64,000 bases of DNA from Luteolibacter luteus (GCF_012913485.1 NZ_CP051774.1:2480001-2544000), one strand, 5' to 3'. Counted from the stretch's first letter, positions 1 to 9,849 are shown. The notes: generated from the letters alone by a model not told the origin. Numbers and translations are program-made.

Positions 1-1469
1 AAGCCCAAGGTGGAGCCACCCGCAGCAGAAAGCGACGCGAGGGTTCTACCACCGGCGTCCGTGCGGAAGGTTGCACCGCTTGCCACACTCACGGGCGAGG
101 TGGCCAGCGTGCCGGTCAACCCGAGGGCCAGCGTTCCCTCATTCACATTTGTAGGCCCGGTGAAGGTACTAGCGGGTCCATTCATCAGCATGGTGCCTGC
201 ACCGAGCTTGTTGATCCCGACACCTTCGCCCCCGGAACCCATGCCGATGTTGGCATTCACCACCAGATCGTAAACCGCGGCGCCATCGGCGGTGGTGAAG
301 GGTACAAGGTTATCCGGATTGCTATCGCGCATCCACAAGCTTCCGTTGATGGTGGAAGAGGTTGGCGAGGCGAGGGTATTGATGGCAGAGCCTCCGCCCA
401 GCGAGAAGCGCCCTGTCCCTGTGGTCTGGAGCGTGCCGCCGTTGGAGAAATTGTAAGCGAGGCCCCAGCCATTGTCACCGTTGGCTGTGTGATCCACGGT
501 GGCACCGTTGATGTTCAGGTTGTTCACCTTCGCACCTGCGTTGTAGCCCAGCGCATTGGTAAAGCCGAGGGTCAGCAGGCCGGGGCTATTCACCGTGAGG
601 TCTCCCCGGATCACCCCGGTGCCGCCCTTGTCGGTGGCGACATTGTTCCCGAGCTGCAGCCTCGCCGCCGTCACTGTCGTGTTGCCGGTGTAGGTGTTCG
701 AATTGGTGAGAATCACATTCGAATCCACAGCCCCGCCTCCTTCGGCAGGCCGGGCGATCGTTACCCCTCCGTCCCCGGAAATGACTCCGGTCAAGGTGAG
801 GTTCTTGCCATTCCATTTGCTCCGCAGCGTCGCTCCGCCAGCACCCACCGCCACCGTCCCGGAGAGCGTGTGATTGCCGTCTTCGTTGAGGATATTGCCG
901 CCATCGATGGAAAGATTGTTCGCGATGGTAAAGGCGGTGGAATTCTGGATCCAGAGCTTGAGCGTTCCCCCTGAATTGATGGTCGCCTGACCGGTGCCAA
1001 GTGCGCTGACCGTGCTGGTATTCGCTCCGGTGCCGCCGGTGCCAATCGCCAGGATACCGCCGTTGATGGTGGTGCCACCGCTGAAGGTGTTGGCCACGGT
1101 GTTGGAGAGGGTAAGTGTTCCCGTTCCATTTTTGGTCAAGGTCCCGGTGCCACCCAGGACACCGGTGCCATCCAGCACCCATGACCCGTTATTGTTCACG
1201 GCCGTCGAGGCAGGAGCTACCGTGCCTGCAAGCGTGATGGTTTCACCGGTGGCGGCGTCGAGAATGGCGGCATTGGCATCGGCCCACGGAGAAAGAGTGG
1301 TACCGGCATCGACGAACCAGTTGGTGTCACCGGCAGCGGTACTCCAGTTGTTGGTGGTACCGGTCGTTTGCCAGGTGTAGTTGGCGGCGAGGGAGGAGCC
1401 GACGGAGGTGGCGACAACGGTCGCAGCAGCAAGAGCGCCCAGACGGGCGCGTGTCATTTGGGATTTCAT
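1..1469 (-). CDS. Autotransporter-associated beta-strand repeat protein, 3' part missing
   Basis: Open to the left window edge, so only the first 489 residues are visible. Begins MKSQMTRARLGALAAATVV, a signal peptide ending near residue 29 (SSLAA). The rest is rich in Gly, Thr, Asn and Ser with passenger-type beta-strand repeats. Three clear units are near residues 112-142 (GTGTLTLSN, then TFSGGTTINGG), about 255 (NTYTGNTTVTAARLQLG) and about 440 (STFTGPTNVNEGTLALG). This is the PF12951 type of beta-helix repeat. In Verrucomicrobia such proteins are large, secreted and often end in a PEP-CTERM or autotransporter domain; that end lies outside the window. Probably a cell-surface or extracellular protein of unknown substrate. 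Confidence 0.85.
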   Translation of the reverse strand, partial: MKSQMTRARLGALAAATVVATSVGSSLAANYTWQTTGTTNNWSTAAGDTNWFVDAGTTLSPWADANAAILDAATGETITLAGTVAPASTAVNNNGSWVLDGTGVLGGTGTLTKNGTGTLTLSNTVANTFSGGTTINGGILAIGTGGTGANTSTVSALGTGQATINSGGTLKLWIQNSTAFTIANNLSIDGGNILNEDGNHTLSGTVAVGAGGATLRSKWNGKNLTLTGVISGDGGVTIARPAEGGGAVDSNVILTNSNTYTGNTTVTAARLQLGNNVATDKGGTGVIRGDLTVNSPGLLTLGFTNALGYNAGAKVNNLNINGATVDHTANGDNGWGLAYNFSNGGTLQTTGTGRFSLGGGSAINTLASPTSSTINGSLWMRDSNPDNLVPFTTADGAAVYDLVVNANIGMGSGGEGVGINKLGAGTMLMNGPASTFTGPTNVNEGTLALGLTGTLATSPVSVASGATFRTDAGGRTLASLSAAGGSTLG

Positions 1470-1894
1470 GGGGTCTTGGGTCCCGGAACTCAATCAAGGA
1501 GAGTTCTCAGGGCCCCAGACTCGCCTCATAGTACTTTTCTGCGAGTGGAAAGTGACAACATCTCGAATATTTCACATTCGATAGACACAAATAGGACGCA
1601 AAATCGGCAATTAAATGCCTAAAAAAACATCCATAACTTCATCATTACGTGATGATTAAATCGAATTCTATCCGATCAACCGCTCAAACAGGGAAAATAT
1701 GTATGATAACCACCCGGTTTCCCTTGAAACTACCACTATGGGTGGGAGACACCTATCCCGGCGACCCTCCAAGAAATTTCCGTTTTCACCTATCAGTTCG
1801 GTCTTTTCGGCACAACAGCTCCGGGCCCCTCGACCTGCTCTGAAGACCTCCCCTGCCCGGTACTCTTGCCCATGGCAGCGGGCTGGAGCGGGCG

Positions 1895-1914
1895 ACCAAG
1901 CGAGGCCGCTTGGT
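1895..1914. repeat. Perfect 8-bp hairpin flanked by CCATGG copies
   Basis: ACCAAGCG, loop AGGC, CGCTTGGT. The hairpin is bracketed by CCATGG at about 1871 and 1918, which can pair to extend the structure. There is no T-run, so it is not an obvious terminator. It may be a REP-like element or part of an untranslated leader; function unknown. Confidence 0.45.
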
Positions 1915-2172
1915 AACCATGGAGGCGATTTGAAGCGGCAAGGCGCTCGCGCGCTGTTGCAAATTTATTCCCGATTTCGTATGAAATTTTCAGTGCGTTC
2001 ACATCAGCGGCAAAGCGAGATTCGCTCCTCCTGACCAGTCGCCCTCCAACTTGTTAGGCCACCGGGAATTCCGGGAAAAACAGCGCCCGGATCCGCGAAA
2101 GACCATTCGCTCGGGAAAGCAAATGAATGTTCCCGGCATTTTCTTCGCTGCGCTAGAAGTGAAATTAATTTC

Positions 2173-2190
2173 CCCTACACGGGTGTAGGG
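2173..2190. promoter_or_regulatory. Perfect palindrome upstream of the amidase
   Basis: CCCTACAC-GG-GTGTAGGG, 8-bp arms with a 2-base centre, 160 bases upstream of the chosen amidase start and just after an AT-rich stretch (AAATTAATTT). This size and symmetry suit a dimeric repressor or activator site. Regulator not identified. Confidence 0.4.
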
Positions 2191-2350
2191 AAGCGCTGGC
2201 ATGGAGGGCGCTCTTTGGGAACGCGCAGCCCCACGAAGCGTCCGGATCGCTAGGAACCGGACTTCCGATCTCTCTAACAGGCGGACCCACAGCGGGAACC
2301 GTGGGATGCATTTGACCTGCGCGTGCAAGCACGCGCCCACGACCCGTATT

Positions 2351-4510
2351 ATGCAAAATCCATCCATCGGCAGCGCCTCCCTGCCCTCGTCATCGCTTGG
2401 CGAGTCTATCAGTCCCAAACAACGCTTTTCCTCACCTCATGGAAGCCCGGTGCGGCGTTGGCTATTGGCTGCAGCTCTCGCCACTACCTTGCTACCTGGC
2501 AGTGCGGGGGCTCAGACCAAGAAGGTTGTCACCGAATTCAATCTCGGCACGGCAACCTTGGAAGAAGTGCAACTGGCGATGGATTCCGGAGCGCTCAGCA
2601 GTGTGGAACTGGTGAATCTCTACCTGCGCCGCATTGCCATCTACGATCAGAACGGCGCGCCATTTCTGAACTCGGTGCTGCACGTGAGTCCGGATGTGCT
2701 GGAGCAAGCCCGGGAGTCGGATCGCCTGCGCGCCGCCGGCACGAAGCTCGGCCCGCTGCATGGCATCCCCTGTCTGGTAAAAGGCTCTTATAGCGTGAAA
2801 GGCCTTCCAACTTCAGCTGGCACCACTGCTTGGGCTGATCTGATTGCTCCTGATGATTGCTTCCTCGTGGCCAAGCTGCGCGAAGCCGGAGCGATCATCA
2901 TGGGCCAAGCAAACATGGATACCTGGGCAAACTCCGGACAAAGCTCTACTTCCCAGATCAAGGGAGCGGTGAAGAATGCCTACGTCCTCGGAACCACCTC
3001 CGGCGGTAGCAGCGGCGGATCGGCGGTGGCGACCGCGGCAAACTTCGCGTTCTTCGCCTTTGGCGGCGAGACCGGTGCCTCGATCCGCGGTCCGTCGGAT
3101 CGCAATGGTATCGCCGGACAGCGTCCGACTGCCGGGGCATTGCCATCCAACCACATCGTGAACCTGAGCCCGGAACGCGATGTAGTGGGGCCGATGGCTC
3201 GCAACGTCAGCGACATCGCCGCGATCCGCGATGCGGTATCCTATCAAGACCCGGAAGATCCTTGGGCGCCGATCCTGCCGCTCTTCACGGATGGCCGCCC
3301 TTTCCCGACGGGCTTCAAGCAAGCCATGGCGACTGCAACTCTCTCCGGGAAGAAGCTTGGCGTCATCGGTACCTATATCGGTCTCACCCACCCGGACCCG
3401 GGGGAAGGAGCAACCTCAAATACCACGAGCCTGATGACAACCCGGCCCGAGGTGCTCGCGAACCTGGAAGCGTCCAAGGCCCTGATGACCGCCGCAGGTG
3501 CCACCGTCAGCACGGTTTACCTGCCAGCCGATGTCAGCACGACTTACGAACGTGGGCCGACGGCGCCGCAACGGACCCTTTCCTCGCAGCCGGTTAGCGG
3601 CCGTTTCAATGCCTACGCCCATCGCGGCATGATCGAGTTCCTGGTAAAAACCCCGGGCGACACCCTCGATACGCTGGCGGCAAAGGTGGTCGCCAAGGCT
3701 GCGCTGCCTACCGGCAATACCGGGAGCCGCACAATCAATGATACCACCATCGGTTACATGTATACCTTTGGGCCGAACTCCGAGGTAACGGGTTCGGAAG
3801 CGCTTTCCTTCGCCTCGCCCGAGGCCACGGAACACTACACCGCGCTCCGGGAAATCCGCCGCAAGCTGGAAGCCTGGATGGATGCCGAAGGCTTGGATGG
3901 ACTGGTCTTCCCGGTCGATTCCGGAAAGACGGCCACGGTGGGTTCCGTGAATGGCCGCGACCCGATCAATGCGATGCACATCCCGGGTACCGTGGTGCCG
4001 AATGGCTCCCTGCCCGATGGAGAACCGACCTGTCTGATCTTCGTCGGCAAGGGCTATGATGACGTGGAGGTCTTCAAGCTCGCCTACGCCTTCGAGCAGG
4101 TGTCAAAGAACCGCTACTCCACGCCGCTGGCACCGCCGCTGCCGGAGGAAACGTTCACCTACACGGTGAAGACCACGCCATCCTCGAACTCCGGAGGCGG
4201 GCCGATCATCTCCTTGACGGGTACCGCGAAGACGATCGGCAACGGCCCGGAGGCGACGATCAACCTGAAGGGCAAGGTGGTGAAATCCGCCGACCTCGAT
4301 TTCGTGTCGGTCTACATCAATGGCAAGCGCGTACCCGCTTCGCTGGCGAGATCTCCGAAAAACAAAAACATCACCGTGACCATCCCGCTCGCGGCGGCCT
4401 CCGCGGCGGCAGATGGCGCGCGACTTGCCTCGCTCACCGTTGAAGCGACCGACACCGACGGCAATACCGACGTCAAGATGAAGGCGCTGAAGCTGAAGGC
4501 GATCAACTGA
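2351..4510 (+). CDS. Secreted amidase (amidase signature family)
   Basis: About 719 residues from the chosen ATG. An N-terminal signal region (VRRWLLAAALATTLLPGSAGA) points to export. The amidase core carries the Ser-cisSer-Lys triad: Lys in GIPCLVKGS (about residue 144), cis-Ser in TTSGGSSGGSA (about 220) and the nucleophile in GGETGASIRGP (about 244). It cleaves C-N amide bonds; the substrate cannot be told. The last 100 or so residues form an Ig-like beta domain absent from cytoplasmic amidases. The frame stays open upstream to 2201. I chose the ATG at 2351 because the signal peptide follows it more closely, but no clear Shine-Dalgarno supports either start. Confidence 0.85.
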   Translation: MQNPSIGSASLPSSSLGESISPKQRFSSPHGSPVRRWLLAAALATTLLPGSAGAQTKKVVTEFNLGTATLEEVQLAMDSGALSSVELVNLYLRRIAIYDQNGAPFLNSVLHVSPDVLEQARESDRLRAAGTKLGPLHGIPCLVKGSYSVKGLPTSAGTTAWADLIAPDDCFLVAKLREAGAIIMGQANMDTWANSGQSSTSQIKGAVKNAYVLGTTSGGSSGGSAVATAANFAFFAFGGETGASIRGPSDRNGIAGQRPTAGALPSNHIVNLSPERDVVGPMARNVSDIAAIRDAVSYQDPEDPWAPILPLFTDGRPFPTGFKQAMATATLSGKKLGVIGTYIGLTHPDPGEGATSNTTSLMTTRPEVLANLEASKALMTAAGATVSTVYLPADVSTTYERGPTAPQRTLSSQPVSGRFNAYAHRGMIEFLVKTPGDTLDTLAAKVVAKAALPTGNTGSRTINDTTIGYMYTFGPNSEVTGSEALSFASPEATEHYTALREIRRKLEAWMDAEGLDGLVFPVDSGKTATVGSVNGRDPINAMHIPGTVVPNGSLPDGEPTCLIFVGKGYDDVEVFKLAYAFEQVSKNRYSTPLAPPLPEETFTYTVKTTPSSNSGGGPIISLTGTAKTIGNGPEATINLKGKVVKSADLDFVSVYINGKRVPASLARSPKNKNITVTIPLAAASAAADGARLASLTVEATDTDGNTDVKMKALKLKAIN

Positions 4511-4534
4511 TCCGGGACTCATTTGTTTCGTCAC

Positions 4535-4581
4535 AACGGAGCGGGGAGCGCCTGCCCGCTCACCGCTCCGTTCCTTTGTTT
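4535..4581 (+). terminator. Rho-independent terminator after the amidase
   Basis: Ten-base perfect stem AACGGAGCGG / CCGCTCCGTT (4535-4544 with 4563-4572), extended inside by GAGCG/CGCTC and followed by a T-rich tail CCTTTGTTT. Lies 25 bases after the amidase stop. Confidence 0.7.
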
Positions 4582-4610
4582 CACCTTTTCACCTGAGACC
4601 ATCCACCGCC

Positions 4611-6227
4611 ATGTCCCAGACTCCGATTCTCTCGAGGCTCCGCATCCTTCTTCCCGTTATCGCAGCGATCCTGCTGATCGCAACTGCCGCTATTTTCTTC
4701 TCCGGCTCACGTCCGGCCACGCCATCGGCGGGTGCTTCCGAAACGAAGCGGGCCGACACCCACTCGCAAGCTCCGGCGAGGGATGCCGCTCTAACATCCG
4801 CGGACTGGATGGAGCGGATCCGCCAGTCGCCAGCTGAAAACCGCCCGGAATTGATGCGCGAAATTCTAGCGATCGTCGACGCGACCCTGCGTGCCGAGAT
4901 CTCAACCGCACTCGCCACAGAGTGGATGAAGGACGACTTGGACAACTACCTGGCCTTCGTGGATGAGATGATGGTCGGCGAGGGCCTGAGCTCGGAACTG
5001 ATGCAGCGCTTTTCGGTCGCACTGATGGGCAGCTTCGAAGCAAGCGCCAGCAAGACGGAGCTGAAAGGCAAGATCCGCTACGTGGCAGAAGCGGTCGTCA
5101 GCTACTTGATCGCGAATGATCTGGACGGCGCCGAAGACTGGGCAAGGACAAACCTGGTGAAGCTCGACCTGGACATGGCTCTCGCGAGGATCGCACCGCC
5201 GATGGCCGCAAGCTCCCCGACCAAGGCGATGGAGATCTTCGGCAGCATCACCTCCGCGGCACCGCGCCTCTCGGGGGCGTCCGCGCTGGGGGCGGCCCTG
5301 GTCAAGCAAGACCCCGACACCGCGATCCGCTGGGCAAACTCCATCAGGGCCAACAGCGAACGGTCACTGGCCATGAACGGAGTTGTCGGTGGAATCTCGC
5401 CTGAAGATCCGGCGCGGGCAGCCTCGCTTTTGAAGGGCTTCCTGGAGAAGATCCAGAATGAGTACAATCAAATCCGCGAACGGGATCGCCAGCAGGCCGG
5501 GGTGAAGCCTGAGGATGAATTCCAGACACCGGAACTCTACGCGGAGTATTTGGAGAACAACGGCTATGCGATCATGCAGCCGGATACACCGGAGGCGGAT
5601 TACCTGATCAAGGCAGGCGAGCAGATCGGCTTCGAAATCGCCAAGACAGACCCGCTGGCCGCCTTGGATTGGGCGAAATCGTTATCGGTCGGCATCCTTC
5701 AAGCACACGCGGTCAGCGGGGCTCTCTCGGGATGGAGCACTTGGGCTCCTCAAGAAGCGGTAAGCCATTATTTGCAGAACTATGCCTATGATCCCGCGAT
5801 CCCGGTTTCTCTTTTCGAGAACTGGGCCAGTCAGGATCCACAAGCCGCAATCGCCGCGATCAAGAGCCTTCCGGATGGAGGACAACAGTCCTCCGCCATC
5901 CGCGGCGTGATCAGCGGCTGGCTGGATTCCGGAGAAGATCTTCCCGGCCTGGTTGCGTGGGCGGATCAGTTGAAACCGGGAGCGGACCGCGACGATGCCC
6001 ACCTCTCCATCATCGAGCAAACGAGTGAGCTGGACGCGAACAATGCCTGGCAGCTGGTATCCCGGATCGAAAATCCGGTGTCGCGGAAGAACGCGGCGGA
6101 GGACGTCTTCTCGATCATCGCCTTTGAAAACCCGGCGGCGGCAAGGCAGATGCTCCAGCACTACGCCGGGCCGGACTCCGAGATCCAAGCGCTGACCCGT
6201 ATTCTCTCGCTGGCGGAAGAGTCGTGA
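4611..6227 (+). CDS. Membrane-anchored helical-repeat protein (local paralog family)
   Basis: 538 residues. A single N-terminal membrane segment (ILLPVIAAILLIATAAIFF, about residues 13-31) is followed by a Ser/Ala linker, then a long all-helical region. It repeats units of about 35-40 residues with the core pattern 'DP..A..WA.SL', for example KQDPDTAIRWANSI, KTDPLAALDWAKSL and SQDPQAAIAAIKSLP. The pattern resembles TPR/HEAT-like solenoids but matches no named family I can recall. Four other proteins in this window share the layout (9994-12716 and 19875-23506, minus strand). Likely periplasmic or envelope-facing with a scaffold or binding role; function unknown. A terminator follows. Confidence 0.75.
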   Translation: MSQTPILSRLRILLPVIAAILLIATAAIFFSGSRPATPSAGASETKRADTHSQAPARDAALTSADWMERIRQSPAENRPELMREILAIVDATLRAEISTALATEWMKDDLDNYLAFVDEMMVGEGLSSELMQRFSVALMGSFEASASKTELKGKIRYVAEAVVSYLIANDLDGAEDWARTNLVKLDLDMALARIAPPMAASSPTKAMEIFGSITSAAPRLSGASALGAALVKQDPDTAIRWANSIRANSERSLAMNGVVGGISPEDPARAASLLKGFLEKIQNEYNQIRERDRQQAGVKPEDEFQTPELYAEYLENNGYAIMQPDTPEADYLIKAGEQIGFEIAKTDPLAALDWAKSLSVGILQAHAVSGALSGWSTWAPQEAVSHYLQNYAYDPAIPVSLFENWASQDPQAAIAAIKSLPDGGQQSSAIRGVISGWLDSGEDLPGLVAWADQLKPGADRDDAHLSIIEQTSELDANNAWQLVSRIENPVSRKNAAEDVFSIIAFENPAAARQMLQHYAGPDSEIQALTRILSLAEES

Positions 6228-6264
6228 GGAACGAGAGATCATGGTTTCCGCGCGAACCGGCCGC

Positions 6265-6302
6265 AAAAAAAGGGGGACATGAACTGTCCCCCTTTTCTTT
6301 TT
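6265..6302. terminator. Bidirectional terminator between convergent genes
   Basis: Stem AAAAGGGGGAC / GTCCCCCTTTT with a 7-base loop, A-run on the left and T-run on the right. It serves the helical-repeat gene on the plus strand and the prolyl oligopeptidase on the minus strand. Confidence 0.85.
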
Positions 6303-6330
6303 ACAGCTTCAGCCGCGTCGGCCAAAGCGC

Positions 6331-8442
6331 TCAATCCTTCTTCAGCACCGACTCGAGGAAGGCCCACTCATCGGCAGTTTTATCGATCATCTTCGACAAG
6401 GCGGTTCCCGCCCCGTGGCCAGCGCTGGTGTCGATCCGGATTAAAACCGGCGGGCCGTCCTTGGCTTGGCACTCTTGCAGGCGGGCGGCGAATTTGAAGC
6501 TGTGAGCCGGGACCACGCGGTCATCGTGATCCGCAGTGGTGACCATGGTCGCCGGATAGCGGGTGCCGGGCTTCAGCACGTGATAGGGTGAATACTTGAG
6601 CAGAGCTTGGAATTCCTCCGGATTCTCGGCGCTGCCGTAGTCCTTCTCCCATGCCCAGCCGATGGTGAACTTGTGGAAACGCAGCATGTCCATGACGCCC
6701 ACCGCTGGCAGGGCAGCACCAAAGAGATCTGGCCGCTGGGTCATGCAGGCACCCACCAGGAGCCCGCCATTGCTGCCGCCCTGGATCGCAAGCCTGCCTG
6801 GAACGGTGTACTTTTCCTTCACCAGCCATTCGCCGCACGCGATGAAGTCATCGAAGACATTCTGCTTACGCAGGCGGGTGCCGGCGAGGTGCCACTCGCT
6901 GCCGTACTCACCGCCGCCGCGAAGGTTCGCGAGTGCAAAGATACCGCCGCGCTCCAACCACACCGCACGACCAATCGAGAAGCCGGGACCCACGCTGATA
7001 TTGAAGCCGCCATATCCGGAAAGCAGCACGCGGCTGCTACCATCCAGCGTGATGCCCTTCTTGTGGACGATGAAAAGGGGTACCTTGGTGCCATCCTTGC
7101 TGGTGACGAAGACCTGCTTCGTCTCATAGGCGTCACTATCGAAGCCCACTTTCGGACGCTTCCACAATTTGCTTTCGCCGGTGGCGAGATCGTACCGGTA
7201 GATGGCACCGGGATCGGTGAACCCGGTGAAGGAATAGAAGGTTTCCTTGTCCTTCTCGCGGCCTTCGAAGCCACCTGCGCTGCCGATACCCGGAAGGGAA
7301 ACTTCACGGACGAACTTGCCAGCCATGTCATGCACGGTCACCGCGCTCTTCGCATCGCGCAGGTATTCACAGACCAGATAGCCGCCCACACTGGTGGCAC
7401 CTTGCAGCAGGTCCTTGCCCTGCGGGATGATCTCCTTCCATGCCGCGCGGTCGGGTTTCGCGACATCGATGGCGATCACGCGATGCCGCGGTGCATCCAA
7501 GTCGGTGCGGAAGTAGAAGACTCCGTCCCTATTTCCGATGAAGTCGTAGCTCGCATCCGCATCCGCCAACAACTCCACGACCGGTGACTCGGGCTTCGAG
7601 GCGTCGCGATAGAAGAAGCGGTTTTTCGGATCAGTACCTTCGGTCACGTGAATGACGAGGAACTTGCCGTCCTCCGTCAGCCCTCCACCGAAACCCCACT
7701 TCGGGTGATCCTTGCGCTCGTAGATCAGCTTGTCCTCAGCCTGAGGCGTCCCGATCTTGTGGAAGCAGAGTTTCTGGAATTCGTTTTTCTGGGTCAGTGC
7801 GGCCCCGGCAGCCGGTTCGTCATAGCGGCTGTAGTAGAAGCCGCTGCCATCCTTCGCCCAAGACATGCCGCTGAATTTCACCCACTTCAGGTGATCTCCG
7901 GTTTCCTTCCCGGTCGCAACGTCGCGCACGAGGATCTCATTCCAGTCGCTACCACCGCGGGAAATCGAGTAAGCGAGCAGCTTACCGTCCTCGCTCGGCT
8001 GGAAATTCGCCAGCGCCACCGTGCCGTCTTCGGAAAGCTTGTTCGGATCAAGCAGTTCCCGGCCTTCGCCGTCCATCGTTTCGGAGACTTTCAGCACCGA
8101 TTGGTTTTGCAGCCCGGTATTGTGGGTGAAGAACCAGCGGCCGCCGTACTCCTGCGGCGCTGCCGTGCGCTCGAAGTTCCAGAGGTCTGCAAGACGCTTG
8201 CGGATCTCTCCACGCTGCGGGATGGCCGCCAGGAAATCCTCGGTTACGCGGTTCTGGGCCGCCACCCATGCCTTGGTTTCCTCGGCATTGTCGTCCTCCA
8301 GCCAGCGGTAGGGATCGGGAACTTTCGTGCCGTGAATCTCTTCGATCACGTCCGCCTTGCGCGTGGCCGGATAGTCGATCGCCGCGGCTAAACCGAGGGA
8401 CGGAATCATAAAGCTTAGGAGCGAGGGAATATTGGAGTTCAT
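6331..8442 (-). CDS. Prolyl oligopeptidase (S9A family), probably exported
   Basis: 703 residues, normal length for the family. An N-terminal hydrophobic stretch (SLLSFMIPSLGLAAA) suggests a signal peptide. Starts the mature part with YPATRKADVIEEIHGTKVPDPYRWLE, the classic S9A opening, then a seven-blade propeller and a C-terminal alpha/beta hydrolase domain. Catalytic residues: Ser about 557 in GGSNGG, Asp in DHDDRVVP, His in SAGHGAGT. Cleaves short peptides after proline, probably in the periplasm for peptide use. Ends at a shared bidirectional terminator. Confidence 0.95.
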   Translation of the reverse strand: MNSNIPSLLSFMIPSLGLAAAIDYPATRKADVIEEIHGTKVPDPYRWLEDDNAEETKAWVAAQNRVTEDFLAAIPQRGEIRKRLADLWNFERTAAPQEYGGRWFFTHNTGLQNQSVLKVSETMDGEGRELLDPNKLSEDGTVALANFQPSEDGKLLAYSISRGGSDWNEILVRDVATGKETGDHLKWVKFSGMSWAKDGSGFYYSRYDEPAAGAALTQKNEFQKLCFHKIGTPQAEDKLIYERKDHPKWGFGGGLTEDGKFLVIHVTEGTDPKNRFFYRDASKPESPVVELLADADASYDFIGNRDGVFYFRTDLDAPRHRVIAIDVAKPDRAAWKEIIPQGKDLLQGATSVGGYLVCEYLRDAKSAVTVHDMAGKFVREVSLPGIGSAGGFEGREKDKETFYSFTGFTDPGAIYRYDLATGESKLWKRPKVGFDSDAYETKQVFVTSKDGTKVPLFIVHKKGITLDGSSRVLLSGYGGFNISVGPGFSIGRAVWLERGGIFALANLRGGGEYGSEWHLAGTRLRKQNVFDDFIACGEWLVKEKYTVPGRLAIQGGSNGGLLVGACMTQRPDLFGAALPAVGVMDMLRFHKFTIGWAWEKDYGSAENPEEFQALLKYSPYHVLKPGTRYPATMVTTADHDDRVVPAHSFKFAARLQECQAKDGPPVLIRIDTSAGHGAGTALSKMIDKTADEWAFLESVLKKD

Positions 8443-8607
8443 TCGATGGGGTGAGGTGTGCTGCTAAAGCGATACCAAAGTGATTCTTTTTTTGGGAATT
8501 CCTTCGTTTTCAAGACACTAATTGCAAAAGGCGCGAATTGGGCGGCGGGGACCATTGCCCCGCTGCGCCGCTTCTGATTCGTTTGAAATGCGTCAAAAGC
8601 GATAGCC

Positions 8608-9291
8608 ATGAAACTCGACTCCCCCAAGATGTTGCTGCTTTGCGCAGCCATGTTCCCGGCTCTGCCGGTCCAGGCGACGCCTGAAAAGAACTACGTCAAC
8701 CCGTTCATCGGTGGCCAGTTCCAACTCTCGGAAGAAATCAATCCCACGAGCTCCTTGGATAAGATCGTTGCCAAGGTCCAAACCGTAAAACTGAATGGTA
8801 AAGACCTGCTTCAACTGATCAGCGAAGCAACCGAGACCGAGTTCCCGAAAGGAGCCCGGCTGCTTGTCGACCTGAGCGGCATCAAGGCAGCCGGCGTCGC
8901 TCCGCTGGGAGGAACCACGATCGCCACCACCTGGGTGGTGGACCGAGACGGGACCCCCCTCCTGAATGCGACGGAGTTCCTCCTTTTCACCTTCGATTTC
9001 AACTCCCTGATCTACTCCGGCTTGGTCGACTTCCTGAACAACAAGGAGAAGACCAAGAACCAGTTCCCCGCCACGCTGCGGATGGTCTTCTCCCACCGCG
9101 ACATCGACGTCTTTTTCCAAGGAAACTGCTTCGAGAATTTCCGGATGAGCTCACCGAACTCCCAAGGCGTGCAACACGTTCATGGTGTCACCCGCTTTGC
9201 CGCCGATGGGCATGGCTTCTTCAACGATGAACTCTTCGTCGGCTCCACCGATATCATTCTGCGCGGCGACGAAGACATCTTGATCGACTAG
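8608..9291 (+). CDS. Secreted protein of unknown function
   Basis: 227 residues with a clear signal peptide (MLLLCAAMFPALPVQA, cleavage near residue 23). The mature part has alternating beta-strand character and no catalytic motif I recognise. It mentions no cysteines typical of a redox role. Divergent from the prolyl oligopeptidase, sharing a 165-base promoter gap, and followed after 7 bases by the next gene, so the two are probably co-transcribed. Confidence 0.7.
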   Translation: MKLDSPKMLLLCAAMFPALPVQATPEKNYVNPFIGGQFQLSEEINPTSSLDKIVAKVQTVKLNGKDLLQLISEATETEFPKGARLLVDLSGIKAAGVAPLGGTTIATTWVVDRDGTPLLNATEFLLFTFDFNSLIYSGLVDFLNNKEKTKNQFPATLRMVFSHRDIDVFFQGNCFENFRMSSPNSQGVQHVHGVTRFAADGHGFFNDELFVGSTDIILRGDEDILID

Positions 9292-9298
9292 CAAGGGC

Positions 9299-9832
9299 AT
9301 GAACCGACGCGCCAATTTTCTCACCGGCTGCAGCCTCGCAATTCTGGCCGCTGCACTGGTGTGGGTCCCCCCCCGGGAGTCCGTCGTGAAGCCGGCGGAT
9401 TCCCGCGCAAAGAGTTTGATCCGCGCGGCCCCCGGTGCGGATCGAGTGCGGGCAGACCCGAACTCCTCGGGCGGCCTGCCCGCACCCCAACTCTCGCCCC
9501 ATGCCCCGGACTCGAATGAGCACGACTTGTGGATTGCGCAGCGCTGCCAAGCGATCGAGTCCATGGCCTGGGAAAACGACGATGCGTCCCTAAAAAACAT
9601 CCTCGCCGAACTGCGAAATCCCGAAGCCGAGATCCGGGAAGCGGCCCTCGGCGCGGTGGTGACCTTCGGCAGCAAGGCGGCCATTCCTCACTTGGAGGAC
9701 CTGGCGCGCACCACGGAGGATCCCGCGGAAAAGCTCTCCCTGCTGAAGACCGCGGAGAACTTGAAGATCCCCTCCGCCACCGAGTATTTCGCCAAGGCAA
9801 AGAAGAAGAACGATCTCCCCCAAGGAAACTGA
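9299..9832 (+). CDS. Small HEAT-repeat protein with N-terminal membrane anchor
   Basis: 177 residues. The N-terminal hydrophobic segment (FLTGCSLAILAAALVWV) is a signal anchor or signal peptide. After a proline-rich linker comes a HEAT-like pair of helices (ILAELRNPEAEIREAALGAVVTFGS, then AAIPHLEDLARTTEDPAEK). It probably binds protein partners in the periplasm. It starts 7 bases after the preceding secreted protein, so it is likely in one operon with it. Confidence 0.7.
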   Translation: MNRRANFLTGCSLAILAAALVWVPPRESVVKPADSRAKSLIRAAPGADRVRADPNSSGGLPAPQLSPHAPDSNEHDLWIAQRCQAIESMAWENDDASLKNILAELRNPEAEIREAALGAVVTFGSKAAIPHLEDLARTTEDPAEKLSLLKTAENLKIPSATEYFAKAKKKNDLPQGN

Positions 9833-9849
9833 GCATAAAGACACCCCAA

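Larger units (their letters stand above)
1470..2350. other. 880-base gap without a convincing gene
   Basis: Divergent promoter space between the beta-strand repeat protein and the amidase. Bases 1550-1720 are AT-rich and probably hold the promoter of the leftward gene. A compact hairpin lies at 1895-1914 and a palindrome at 2173-2190, both listed separately. Bases 2290-2336 can form two further stems (CCCAC with GTGGG, and GCGCGTG with CACGCGC at 2319-2336), so the amidase mRNA may have a structured leader. Short open frames here have no recognisable product and no signal or domain. Confidence 0.5.

Noticed and set aside
1793-2002. 69-codon minus-strand frame over the hairpin at 1895
   Set aside because: Only coding signal is frame length; it spans a hairpin and has no homology I recognise.
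6607-7587. Long plus-strand open frame antisense to the prolyl oligopeptidase
   Set aside because: Mirror of a certain gene in high-GC sequence; no domain or start signal.
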